From positions 4,555,481-4,593,375 of the forward strand of contig JBOZIK010000001.1 of assembly GCA_051453625.1 (NCBI GenBank): a stretch of DNA of 37,895 nt, read 5' to 3'. The notes under the pieces are model-generated. The model ran no database searches. It saw nothing but the letters and a program-made list of their open reading frames with translations, and was not told the DNA's origin. Of the stretch, positions 1 through 10,330 are shown in pieces. Numbering within the stretch: position 1 is the first letter of the stretch; the number at the start of each line of letters is the position of its first letter. The stretch is from Welwitschia mirabilis (Eukaryota; Gnetophyta; Gnetopsida; Welwitschiales). Made by a program: the position numbers and the translations under genes.

Positions 1-930
1 TGTTCGTGGTTATCGTGAGTTAGTGGTGTCATAAAATCAGGAATTCTAGTTGTGAATTTGTCCTATTTATATGTACTTCTGTAACTTGTTTTAAAAAACG
101 AAATACAAGTATTCCTCCCGTTTAAGTTACTTGTTCCGGACTTCTTCTTGTTTCAGTTTTTAACATTCTTCCCATCATTTCTGATCTGATGCTCCTCTGC
201 GTTCAGTTGCCACCTGCTCCATCTGCTTTTCTGAGTGTGTCGCTACCTCCTTCGATTTTGTGTGTCGCTCTTGCTGTCTCTTACTTGAACGCAAAGCCTT
301 ACTGCGTTTCTTCTGTGTGTATTCTTCTCGCATTGTCTGCTTCTGATCGTTCTTGTGTTTACAGTGTGATTCTGCTCTTCTATGTTTTTGTTCTGTTGAT
401 ACGTGTCCCTTTTTTCCTGTATCTTTCTTTGTTGCAAGGCCTTTCCCGTGCAGTAAGTGCTCTCCTCTTTGTGATCTGATGTGCCTCTTCCAATCGTTCC
501 ATGATGATGGCTTTTTCTGTGTCACAGTCTTTACTGCGTCCCTGTTCCGTCTTCTCTCCTCTCTGCCCTTCATGAATGCCGCCTCTCTGTTCTTTCTCTT
601 TGATTACCTTTTTTTTTATGCATTCTTGCTGGTAATTCTTTTTATTATCTCCCTCTCCGCTGGCTGCTGCATTTTTCTGCTGTTGCGTCGCTTATCCAAA
701 TTTCCTTCGAAATTCGCTGAGCTTTTATCCATCTTCTTCTCCCAGGCAATGGACGGAAGCATTCGATATACACTGAGATTAAAGGCGTCTCTGAAGTCTG
801 GCTCAAAATCCTAGGTGTCAAAAGCTCTGTAGACCAGATGAGGAATCATCCGTAGAATATTACTCTTTGAAATGCACATGGAGTAAGAATCGCGATCCGC
901 TTTTCTTCCGTCACCGTGTCTCTACCATCT
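1..930. other. Pyrimidine-skewed stretch, no recognised gene
   Basis: The plus strand from about 120 to 930 is rich in T and C runs and slightly more GC-rich than the DNA to its right. This skew by itself produces long frames on both strands: a Phe/Leu/Ser/Cys-rich frame on plus and a Lys/Arg/Glu/Gln-rich frame on minus (175-573). Neither resembles a family I know, and both look like by-products of composition. A polypyrimidine run ending in CAG at about 730-745 could act as a splice acceptor, but nothing around it supports an exon. Confidence 0.4.
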
Positions 931-1039
931 CCTCAATGCGCGGGCTTCTTCTGTTCGCAGCGTCGTTGACTGCAGGCCTGCCTGGTCTCCTGAAGTGCTG
1001 TGTTTGAAGCGCCTTTCAATGCTAGCGCCTTTGATCTCC

Positions 1040-1240
1040 TGTGCTTAGCCTCTGCAGCACAACTGCCTTCCCATTCACATCTGTAGTCTGTGATGGTAGT
1101 GAAAGCAAATACCACACTGCGAGTGAAATACAGATAGCTAACAACATAGAACTGCCGGAAGAGCGTTTAACTTCTCCAAATTTCTTGCCACCTTTCCATC
1201 AGTCTTGGATGCTTCTCTGAGATTTTTAATAGACCAGATA
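1040..1240 (-). pseudogene. Fragment of a GPR107/LUSTR-type seven-transmembrane protein gene
   Basis: Read on the minus strand, 1207-1239 gives WSIKNLREASKTDGKVARNL. After a one-base frameshift near 1160 the frame continues as LFRQFYVVSYLYFTR followed by SVVFAFTTITDYRCEW. Plant Lung-seven-transmembrane receptor (GPR107/108-like, CAND) proteins carry the same order: a WSIK-LREA-TDGKA-NL-KL loop, then a LFRQFY-xx-YIYFTR-VV membrane segment and a TITSY turn. The family acts in Golgi and endosomal membranes. Homology fades after about 1040. Just upstream (1315-1411) about 30 further open codons end at an in-frame TGA (1315-1317) and do not match the family as I know it. The frameshift and isolation point to a dead fragment. 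A living exon with a sequencing indel is less likely. Confidence 0.6.
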
Positions 1241-1559
1241 GTAACTCTTGTGTTTGATTCAAGACATATTGACAACTTCTCAACACCAACTAAAAAGCCA
1301 TGCAAGTCCTTGGATCATTTGATGGTGGGGGCATGCAAACAGGCTTCATAAAGAGGCCTTAAATCTTCTTTTTCTTTAGGAGATGTAAAATTGAGCAGCA
1401 CATCCTGATTGTATAACTTACATAGAGATGAGGGTTTATGTTATAAGATGGGTGAAAGGCAATGAATGGATGGGTATGAGTTATTTAGGTATGGGAGTAT
1501 GGTCAAACTTCGATGATCATAGAAGGTGATAAAAGTATGTATCCACACCCATTAATTAC

Positions 1560-2990
1560 TTATTTGTAAAGAGTAGGATATATTAACTCTCTTGATGATC
1601 AAGTTTGTATCTTCGACCAAGGGGAGGTTCTACTTCGATGAGAGTCTTTGATTGCATTTGATTTCAATAATTTTTTGGCATAATTTGTCCAACTAAGGTA
1701 TATTGCCTTATTCCTTTAAATAATTTTCATCCTCAAATAATAGTGTACTAGAGTTAATACTAAAGACTCCAACTTCATAGCTAGTTGATTAGCAAGGTCC
1801 TTAATCCATGGTACATCTAGTCCTATAACTAATAAGTCATTAACATGAAAGGCTAAGAACATTTTTGTTACATCTAATTCCATGAGAATGAGCTCATTTA
1901 AAGCTAATTTATCCTTCTTGATTCCAACCTCATAATAAATTTATAAAACCAAAAATACGAAACTTTTAGTCTTTGTTGTAGACCATATAAAAAATTCTTT
2001 AGTTTTATACTAAGCTTAGATTTTTGTCGTCTTGAACTTTAGCATTGAAACCATTGATAAGTTTCATAAAAAAATTAGCATTAAAACCATTGAGAAGTTT
2101 CATAAAAAAGTTATCTTCTAAATCTCCATATAGAAATGATAATTTAATGTCAATCTATAATATTTTATAATTCAACATTACTATAGAATTGATCAATGCT
2201 CTTATTGTTAGCATTCTTACTTTTACTGTAAATATTTTATTCTAATCCATCCCAAGGACATGTGAAGATCCTTGTTTTACTACTTTAACTTATGTTTCTT
2301 CGTGTTTTTAAATTCATAAGATTTACCTGTGTTCACCCATTTCGGACCAATAATGTTTTTATTCATTGATCTAGGAACTACTTTGTAGATTTCTACTTTT
2401 ATTGATAACTCATATGGTCTATTTATAAATTCCCTGCATTCTTTTATGAAAAGCACATCACTAATGGCTTTGGAGTGATTATCCTGGGGTGTACAACATA
2501 GATTATATCATGATCTTCCATAAGTGAACTCCTACTTATGATGATTCCTTCTCTTATATTTGTATTGACATCTCTACCTAAATCTTTTAGTAACATTCAT
2601 ACCCATCTTAATGTTTTTAGATACCTTTCTTCATTATCATTAGAGGTAACTTGTTGGAGATCTTTATATGTCCATGGGTTCTTTATGAAATGTAGGTTTC
2701 ATGTAGATTGTCCTTAATATTCATAATGTCTTTTAGGTTGCATTGGTTATTTAGGTCTTTATTTTACTTGACATTTTCTATAGTTTACCAACATTGGATC
2801 TTATTTCACTAAATATCATATCCCTAGTGAGAATTATCCTCTTCCCTATGGGAATTTGTATTTTGTAGGCTTTTTCATGGTATACATAGTAGTGAAGATT
2901 CCTTGCATAACGTCAGCTATAGATTTCACTCTATTTTGGATATGTAAATAGGCCCTACATCCAAAATTTTATTAGATGATTAATTACATA
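1560..2990 (-). pseudogene. Decayed Ty1/copia reverse transcriptase
   Basis: Minus-strand frames keep the order of a copia reverse transcriptase, interrupted by stops and shifts. DIKLSFLYGDLEDNFFMKL (near 2095-2151) matches the DVKTAFLNGDLEEEIYM block. LAFHVNDLLVIG (about 1820-1856) matches the VYVDDLLLTG active site. IKDLANQLAMKLESL and VHYYLRMKI follow (1720-1810), then AKKLLKSNAIKDS (1640-1680), which matches AKDLLKKFNMxDS. The catalytic YVDD is HVND here, so one of the two metal-binding aspartates is lost. A trace of the integrase C-terminus may lie near 2940. RNase H, expected below 1560, is not visible. No LTR could be paired with this relic. Confidence 0.75.
2041..2112. repeat. 36-bp tandem duplication inside the reverse transcriptase relic
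   Basis: Two 36-bp units (2041-2076 and 2077-2112) differ at three positions. Each spans 12 codons of the minus-strand frame and repeats the FMKLLNGFNA-type block, so the duplication keeps the reading frame. The relic is already broken elsewhere, so the event probably postdates its loss of function. Confidence 0.85.
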
Positions 2991-3170
2991 CTTTAAGTTA
3001 TTTCATATTTATAATTAGCTTGTAGAATTTCAACGCTTTTGAGGACATGCTAATAATGATGTGTGCTAAGTTCATTAGGTCATCTTCTCATCATTCAACT
3101 TTCATTTCGCATGTTCTAACATGCACCTTGTCATCTCACATAAGGTTCTATTCTTCTTTTTTTTATACGA

Positions 3171-3304
3171 CATTTTAAAAAAATGAAAATATGAGCTTTA
3201 TATTATTTCTATATTACCTTGCTTTTCAAGGTGGGTTCATTTTAAAAAAATGAAAATATGAGCTTTATATTATTTCTATATTACCTTGCTTTTCAAGGTG
3301 GGTC
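3171..3304. repeat. 67-bp perfect tandem duplication
   Basis: The unit beginning CATTTTAAAAAAATGAAAAT at 3171 is repeated at 3238 with period 67. No internal difference is seen; only the final base of the second unit (3304) departs. In a region where other repeats are badly worn, perfect identity means either a recent duplication or an assembly artefact. Confidence 0.9.
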
Positions 3305-3333
3305 TCACCTTGGAAATAGCCATATATAATGGA

Positions 3334-3659
3334 TGTTGTGTCGGGGGCATGATGAATAGGACGTTCCCGAAATATCTGGTTTATTCATTCTATAATTCAC
3401 GTATGTGTATGGCCTTTTCTTTTTGGGTGCTTATTTTGCTTTTTATAAATTGAAAAACTTTCTCCACGGAACATAAAGGCTTTAGATTACCCATAAGGAA
3501 CTGAGGTCACCACATCCTCGGCGTGGTAGAAGTAGTCCTTTATCTTGACCCCTAATCAGGAGTCATAGGTATGAATCACGTGTATATAGTATGGTTATAG
3601 CGCTACTGGCAAGAGTCATACAGTTATACAACGGTGGGGTGGGGTGCCCTGTCATAACA
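3334..3659. mobile_element. Possible LTR or LTR-like segment
   Basis: This 326-bp segment is clearly more GC-rich than the DNA on either side. It starts TGTTGTGTCGGGGGC and ends GCCCTGTCATAACA, so its ends are an imperfect inverted pair of the TGTT...AACA kind typical of plant LTRs. Read on minus, it contains a TTATAAAAAG box about two thirds of the way along. The 5-bp flanks (ATGGA, GCGAT) do not match. No primer site or purine tract is evident next to it. It may be a solo gypsy-type LTR; this rests on shape only. Confidence 0.3.
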
Positions 3660-5344
3660 GCGATACTAGCTCACCTTTCCATTTTCAACTAGCTTATAGA
3701 ATTTGATAAAATCTATACTATTTGACTCTTATGCCTTTCATAGGATATAGGTGTACCATTCAAATAAAGTCATATATAATTAGTAAATGGCAACTAGTAC
3801 CTACATTTAAAGTTACATTTCACATAACACTACATCATCATGTATTAATTTTAATGCTATTAATGCTCTCCATTCTACAGCTTTCGATGTTGTTGTGTTA
3901 GTTTTTTTTTTCAATTTTTATTACAATTTATTATAGAGAATTAAGATATTTTGTGGTTTAACTCTGTAAGAATTTTTTAATAATTGTGATAGATATCTTA
4001 CACTCGTGTATCCTAGTATCTAATGCTAAAGATTAACATTAACATTAATAAACATAAAAGAGATATATTCAAACATGCCATTCTTCCTAATAACTAGAGA
4101 TACAATTTCACTATGTTTCTAATTATTATTTATTTTTTGGCTTTCCATCATCTAATTCCATCATAATTTTGTGACTAGAGTTTATTAATTTTATGGTAAA
4201 AAGCCAATTTATTTAAAAATTTATGCATCATTTATTTAAATATTTTATTACTAATTTGAGTATTAGCTTTACTAATATTTGCATGAAAACATTTTTATTA
4301 CAATAGTCAAAAAAAAATAAGTAACTAGTATTAAATTCTTTTTAAGAAATTCTTTACAAGTTTATTTTTTGAAATAAGCACAGCCAATGTACCAAAAACA
4401 TAAATCTTTATTATCATCATCATCATTAGAGTAATAATGATCTACAAGTTTCCTCTCTAAGAAGAGTTTATTTAAATTTAAATCATTATCCATTAAAACA
4501 TTATTTACATATCCATGATTATCTTGTCACTCAACTTTAACATGACTATGCTCTATTTTTAGGTTTTTGTTTTCATCATAAAGTTTGTAGATGCTATTAT
4601 TAACAAAAATGATGACTGATGCATGGAAACACTATTGTGTTTAACTTGCAACATGGCCATCCTGATATGTAAGTCCCAGTTGGTGGGATTAGCTATGTAC
4701 TACAAAAAAATGTATTATTACGATTCCCTTGTGTGAGACATTTTCTTCCTTACCTTTTCTTCTTTCTTATTCTTTCAATTTTACAATTAGTAATGAATCA
4801 TTTGATTCTTTTTTTTGTAGAATAAGAAATTTTCACAAAATTTACTTTCTTATCTAGTCTACATAATTTCTTTCATCTTTATGAAATATATATGTTTCCT
4901 ATTATCATGGTGTTTTTTTGCTATCTTTTTGTTCATCGCTTCTTTCATTATATTTTTAGCCTGGCATAGCTTATGCTTAAAATATTTAACATTTCTATAA
5001 AGTGGTTAAAGGTATAAATAAACTACTTCTAAGAGCTTAGAAGGGATTTAATGATATAGTTGATTGTTCTTATTTCATGAACTTCTCTTTCATGCTCCCT
5101 AATATCTTTGTGTATGAAGTTTACCTTGCTAATACATTAATATATCCTTTTATTTTATTTCATTCTTAAATTATTTCCTTTGGTTAGCAATATTTTAAGT
5201 ATGAATTTATTAGTTTATCTATATAACTTCTTAAACTTTGTGCACATCGCTTTTGCACATGGCATTTTTCTAATCGTGGCTATGATCATTGGATTACAAA
5301 TAGTAACAATACTACTTTCTTAATCATCTAAGGTAGCTCTATAG

Positions 5345-5346
<2 letters not shown>
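3660..5346. other. AT-rich stretch, nothing recognised
   Basis: Strongly AT-rich with many short homopolymers and no frame of note. One short echo stands out: AACTAGCTTATAGAATTTGA at 3688 resembles AATTAGCTTGTAGAATTTCA near 3015, so old copia-derived DNA may extend into this part. I see no gene, RNA or intact element. Confidence 0.4.
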
Positions 5347-5348
<2 letters not shown>

Positions 5349-5419
<71 letters not shown>

Positions 5420-5519
5420 NNNNNNNNNNNNNNNNNNNNNNNNNNNNNNNNNNNNNNNNNNNNNNNNNNNNNNNNNNNNNNNNNNNNNNNNNNNNNNNNN
5501 NNNNNNNNNNNNNNNNNNN

Positions 5520-5558
<39 letters not shown>
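5349..5558. repeat. TC/GA microsatellite interrupted by an assembly gap
   Basis: Uninterrupted CT dinucleotides run into a 100-base N block (5420-5519) and continue as TC to 5558, ending in a short GCTCGCTCACTCGC stretch. The true array length is unknown because the N run is of standard size and falls inside the repeat. The Glu-Arg frame on the minus strand is only the repeat. Confidence 0.97.
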
Positions 5559-5560
<2 letters not shown>

Positions 5561-8500
5561 CTCGCTCACTCGCTCGCTCACTCTTGCATAGTTGGCTCCC
5601 TTTTTAGCATCTTGTTTATTAAGTAAGATTAAAGTACAACAATACTAATATCATTTCGAATTAAGTAGTTAACCACTTATTTTAGGATGTTTATTTCAAG
5701 AATTTTAAACCTTAGAAGCATCCACAATTCTACTAGGAATTCTTCTTGTAGTAAAGGTCTAAGCGTTGCTATTGCTGTTGTTGATAATTATCCTTAAGGT
5801 CATCATGTTGAGACTTCATGGAAGGACTTAGTATTTCCTCATGAAATTAAGAAGAACAAAATTCTTCTTTAGTTTGTACAAATTTTTAAGTCATGAATTA
5901 ATCTAAGAGAGTTTTTATTAGAATGACTTTAATGCCATGTAATGATTTCAATGAAATCTAAAAATTAAAGAGAAAAATATAAACAGAAAAACTTTAAAAT
6001 TTTTCAAAATTAAATAAAAGATTAAATTAAAGCCTCTTATTTAAAAAGTTTTCTAGACTCTCCTAAATTGCTTATAACATTAAACAATAAGATACTACAT
6101 AGCATACAATTACATGAATGGTTATGTCCTTCCTTAATTTTAGATCATGACTTTTGATCATACTAATTACATGAAACAAAATTCATTATAATAATTTCCT
6201 TATAAAATAATAAAATCATGGTGTTCTTCATAAAATCATATTATGAAATTGAATTATCACCATGAATTTAGTAGCTTCAGTAATAAGAATACATTGGACT
6301 TTTATTGATCTCATTAGAAGTCTGAGGAATTCATCATAGAATATTATACACGAAGCTTATGAATTTATGATTTCATGGTTAGGATTATATGACATAATCT
6401 AAGACTCATGATAAAAAGTTACACATTTACTTATCCTCCATAGACATTTCTATGGATAGTTATAATAGGAGTCATAAGGATAAAAAAGAAGATCATCTTC
6501 AAGTGTAACTTTAAAGAAAGAAGGGAAATTGACCTTAATCTCTTTTGGATCTCTTATAATTTAGAGTTATCTTGCATATGTCAATTACCTTTACAATATT
6601 AAATAGTAAAAATGAATAATTCGAATTGTACTTATATATTTTTTGTTAGGGGTAGTTGAAAACCTTGGTTAAATGCAAATATTTTAGTATTATTATTATA
6701 GAACTTCTTCTTTTTTTTTTAAATTTTAATTTCAACAATAGATTTTGAACGCCTTTTGTGATTACTATATAAAGACAAGATATAAACTTTTTTATTTAAC
6801 TTTTTCAGAGTGTTTTAGAATTTGTTTCCAAAATATGTCTTACATAAACATACTATCTAAAATTCCATCAAACAAAAATAGAAGAATATCTGAAATGTTC
6901 TATCATTCAAATCTTACTACTTTATTTGATACCTATAAGGGGCAACAAAAAAACTCATAAGTATTCAAATATTTTTATTTCATTCACTCTTTGACACATG
7001 TTGGTTCTAATCCATTTTAATATATTCTCTTAGAGATGTTATTAAATCCTTGATTATGTCTTTAAGTTCTTTCTACTTATAGTTCAATCTTTGTGAATTC
7101 TTAATCGGGCTTCTAATCTAGGTTACAAACTTTGTTATTGAACTTTGGATCTAAGGAGGGTATGCAATATTTATAAGACTAACTTTTGGGTATTTGTAGT
7201 TTCTAACTTTTGGTTTGTGCATGATACATTAATTTTGTCTTCTTGTAACTTCTTATTACAAAAGATCTAGTTTGGTATTTTTCTTACTTTAGAATTTGTC
7301 TGTCTTCTACTTATGATGGTTAGAGGTTTTGGACTTTATAATGATTATATATTAAATGCCTAATAATTTTTTCTCAATGTCTTATCTCTAGTAACAAATA
7401 ATTATAGGTAGGAAAGATTTTACATCTTCCTCTACAAATGTTTTGTTTGATTACACAAATTTTTTCCATCTTTATTCATTAAATTCCCCCTCTCATGTTG
7501 ATTTTACTCATTATGTAGTTTTCTTATTCCTTTATTGAGTTTATATGATTGTGATCTTATGCCATGGTATTATTTTATTTAGTTTATGAAGTAGAAACTT
7601 AACTAGGAACTTTATTAAATAATTACTAAACTAATAAATTAGGCAATAAAGATTACTTCGATAATAAATGTTACTAGTAATGTAATAATAATTATAACTA
7701 ATATTTTATGACTAAATATATTTAGACTTCATAATAACATAGGCTTATTAGTTCCATGTTGAAATTTCCATGTTGAAGCAAGTAGATAACATAGATCAAG
7801 AAACTAAACTTCATATTTATGCATTAAGGTTCTTTATTTAATTAGTCATGACCTCAAGATTTGGTTATGGATCTAAGAATGCCATGACTACTTACTATCC
7901 AGTGTAGTTATTACTTTACATAGTTGCTTCATATTTGATTCCACATTCTTCACCATACTTATACACTTCACATCCTTCGTATTACGAGCTTATGTAAAAT
8001 GTCACTAAGTATTGGAAATAGGTGTATTGATTCCACTACAATCTTTCACTTTCATTTAGGGTAAGATAATGGATATATAATAAGTTCGTCCTTTAGGATT
8101 TAATAAATAGAGATATCCCTAACACATGATATAATGTCTATATTCATAATATACAGAAAACCTTTTTATGAAATATGATGCATGTACTTTTTAGTTAGGT
8201 CATACATGATTTTACACAAAATACTTTAAAAAAATATTTTTCATTATTTTACATCTATAAACTCTAGAAATAGATTTATTTAAAGGGTATGAAAATTTTG
8301 TGATTTTTTTCCCCCTAAGTAGGTACCAATTCAAGTTATTACTGAATATAGGATTTTAGTACCTAGGTTAAATGATATGACTTTACCAATGTTCAGCTAT
8401 TTAACTTGACTTTAGTCACCATCCAAGGAACTGGCATCATTGTTTAGAGAATTGATACTAACAGCATTCAAAAACATACTAGATCTCACTTTTATGGCAG

Positions 8501-9831
8501 TAAAAATCAAATCTCAAATCATTAATTTAAATCAACAAATAAGAATGAAAACCCAAAAACTAGAAAATTAATGATAGGGTTCAACTTGGTTTGCATCCTA
8601 ATTAAGCAATCTTATCCAAATTCAATATACCTTTAAGCTAAAGTGGTGTAAGACTCTAATTTCAATGCTATAAAAGAAGAAATAATCCCAAGAGTTAGTA
8701 ATCATAAATTCAATCTTTGATTCTATAGTTATATTGGATTTGATTTCACATTCAAACATTTACAATCCATACTTAGTTATCCATCTTTTATATTTCTTAT
8801 CCTCCAATACTTTCTTAATGTCTTCTATGACCAATATAAAGGCTTATTTTAACATGGGTTTTTATACCTTTTTTCTCCCTTTGTAAGCATAAGGAGGTGA
8901 TTATTTCATAAGAAAACTCCCTTTCCAAGCCTACTTGTCAATTTTTAAATTATTATTTTTTTCCCATATTTTCATTGTTTGTTAATAAATTTTACTTCTG
9001 GTTGAATGTTTTCTATTTTACTTTCATCATTGATTCATCTATAATAGTATGTAATGCAATAGGACCTCTTGAATGTTCTTATAATAATTGGTGTTAGTTG
9101 ATAATTACATTAATGCTTTGTTAAGATATTTAGATTAAGATGGTTGATGTATTAAATCTATGAGATCTATGATGCTTTTCATTTCCTACATCACACTATG
9201 GGATAATCCATCATTGAACAATGATTATATTGTTTGATATTATAAGTTCTTTCATGCATTTTAATAACATTCAAGGTTTGTAATAAATAATCTATTACAT
9301 AGGCCCATGATGTTCTTATTCTTTAATGATTTAGAATAATAGGTTAAAGAAATGATGACAATTAATATGGTTTCCTTAGTTTAGGATTTCTTTAGATTTT
9401 TTATGGTAGTGACCACTCCCAATGGCTAGGAGGAGAAAGATTCATCCATTATTTCCTCTGTTCTTAAAAGCATTAGGAGGAAAAGGAACCATTCTTTTTT
9501 TTTTAATTTGGTTTAAATAAATGATATAGATGTGAGCATTTAATATCTCTTGTAGTCTCTGTGGAACAACAAAAATTAGGATTGCCTTATGCTACGACTC
9601 ACAAGCCTTTTTTGTATCTAAACTATTATCCTCTCCCTTGGCAGCTACTGCATATCTTTTGCTTTTGTTGAGTACTATTGTGGAATATATTTTATAGCAC
9701 AAGGAACATTGTACGGTTTTTCTTGAATTTTATTTGTTAAGGTGTAGTATTTTTCATTCAAAGATAAGAAAATTAAAAAAAACATAATAATAAGATATAA
9801 CTCTCTATTAAATATGATTAAAAATAATAAA
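5559..9831. other. Long AT-rich intergenic stretch, nothing recognised
   Basis: No coding family, RNA gene or paired terminal repeat could be made out across these 4.3 kb. The 71-codon frame at 6745-6960 does not begin with ATG, is Asn/Ile/Phe/Lys-rich as AT-rich noise would be, and has no recognisable motif. Decayed transposon sequence is the likely content, but no specific motif supports a named family. Confidence 0.4.
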
Positions 9832-10124
9832 CGATAGCATAGTTGGTTCAACCCATATTTATAAGTCGAGAGCTTTAATCTCTTATATTTGAATCCTATG
9901 GTATTTAGGTTGGCTTGTGGTTTATATGCATGTATTCAATGCACATATGAGTGTAGGATTCAATGTCTTGGGTATGGATCATAGTTGAGATCCGGAAATT
10001 TGGTGGTTAACTCCCAAACTAGCAAGATCATCATGGGTTTTTACCTAGTTAAGAAAACCAATAACTCTAGCAAGTGAAATATGATTTCTCTTGAAAGAGT
10101 AAAAAAAGAAATAGACCAAACAAC
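9832..10124 (+). mobile_element. tRNA-derived SINE (degenerate)
   Basis: A pol III type-2 promoter is visible. The A box is TAGCATAGTTGG at 9835-9846 (consensus TRGCNNAGYNGG). The B box is TATTTGAATCC at 9886-9896 (consensus GGTTCGANTCC). Their start-to-start spacing is 51 bases. A non-tRNA body follows, with TCTTGGGTATGG near 9967. A related body occurs at 23746-23850, so this looks like a dispersed family. ATAATAAA at 9824-9831 and at 10125-10132 could be the target duplication, but it is weak in such AT-rich DNA. A lone decayed tRNA gene would not explain the shared body. Confidence 0.55.
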
Positions 10125-10234
10125 ATAATAAATCAGGGGCAATGTTGAACCTAAACTTCTAATGACTCTCTTTCATCCTTACAAGTACAACCATTATGAT
10201 TAATACAACAAATAATTGCAATTATCTTTAAGGC

Positions 10235-10330
10235 CTCATGATACACTAATTAAGTCATCCAAAGGTTCAAACCCATGACATCCTTAATGGAGGATGAACG
10301 TCTCACTAGTAAGACTATCATTCCATTAGC
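10235..10330 (-). mobile_element. tRNA-like SINE head, minus strand
   Basis: On the minus strand GGGTTTGAACC (10264-10274) fits a B box. Upstream of it ATAGTCTTACTAGTGAGACG (about 10297-10316) sits where an A box should be. Spacing and order fit a tRNA-derived head. No cloverleaf closes cleanly, and no target duplication was found, so this is a degenerate SINE or tRNA-like fragment rather than a functional tRNA gene. Confidence 0.4.

Noticed and set aside
175-573. 132-codon Lys/Arg/Glu/Gln-rich minus frame
   Set aside because: Explained by the purine-rich strand. No domain, no splice context and no family match.
5339-5581. Arg-Glu repeat frame on minus
   Set aside because: Translation of the TC/GA microsatellite across an N gap; not a gene.
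6745-6960. 71-codon plus frame
   Set aside because: AT-driven composition (Asn, Ile, Phe, Lys), no ATG at its start, no motif and no neighbouring support.
9590-9690. Hydrophobic plus frame resembling a membrane segment
   Set aside because: About 37 codons only, ends at a stop, and no family signature could be confirmed.
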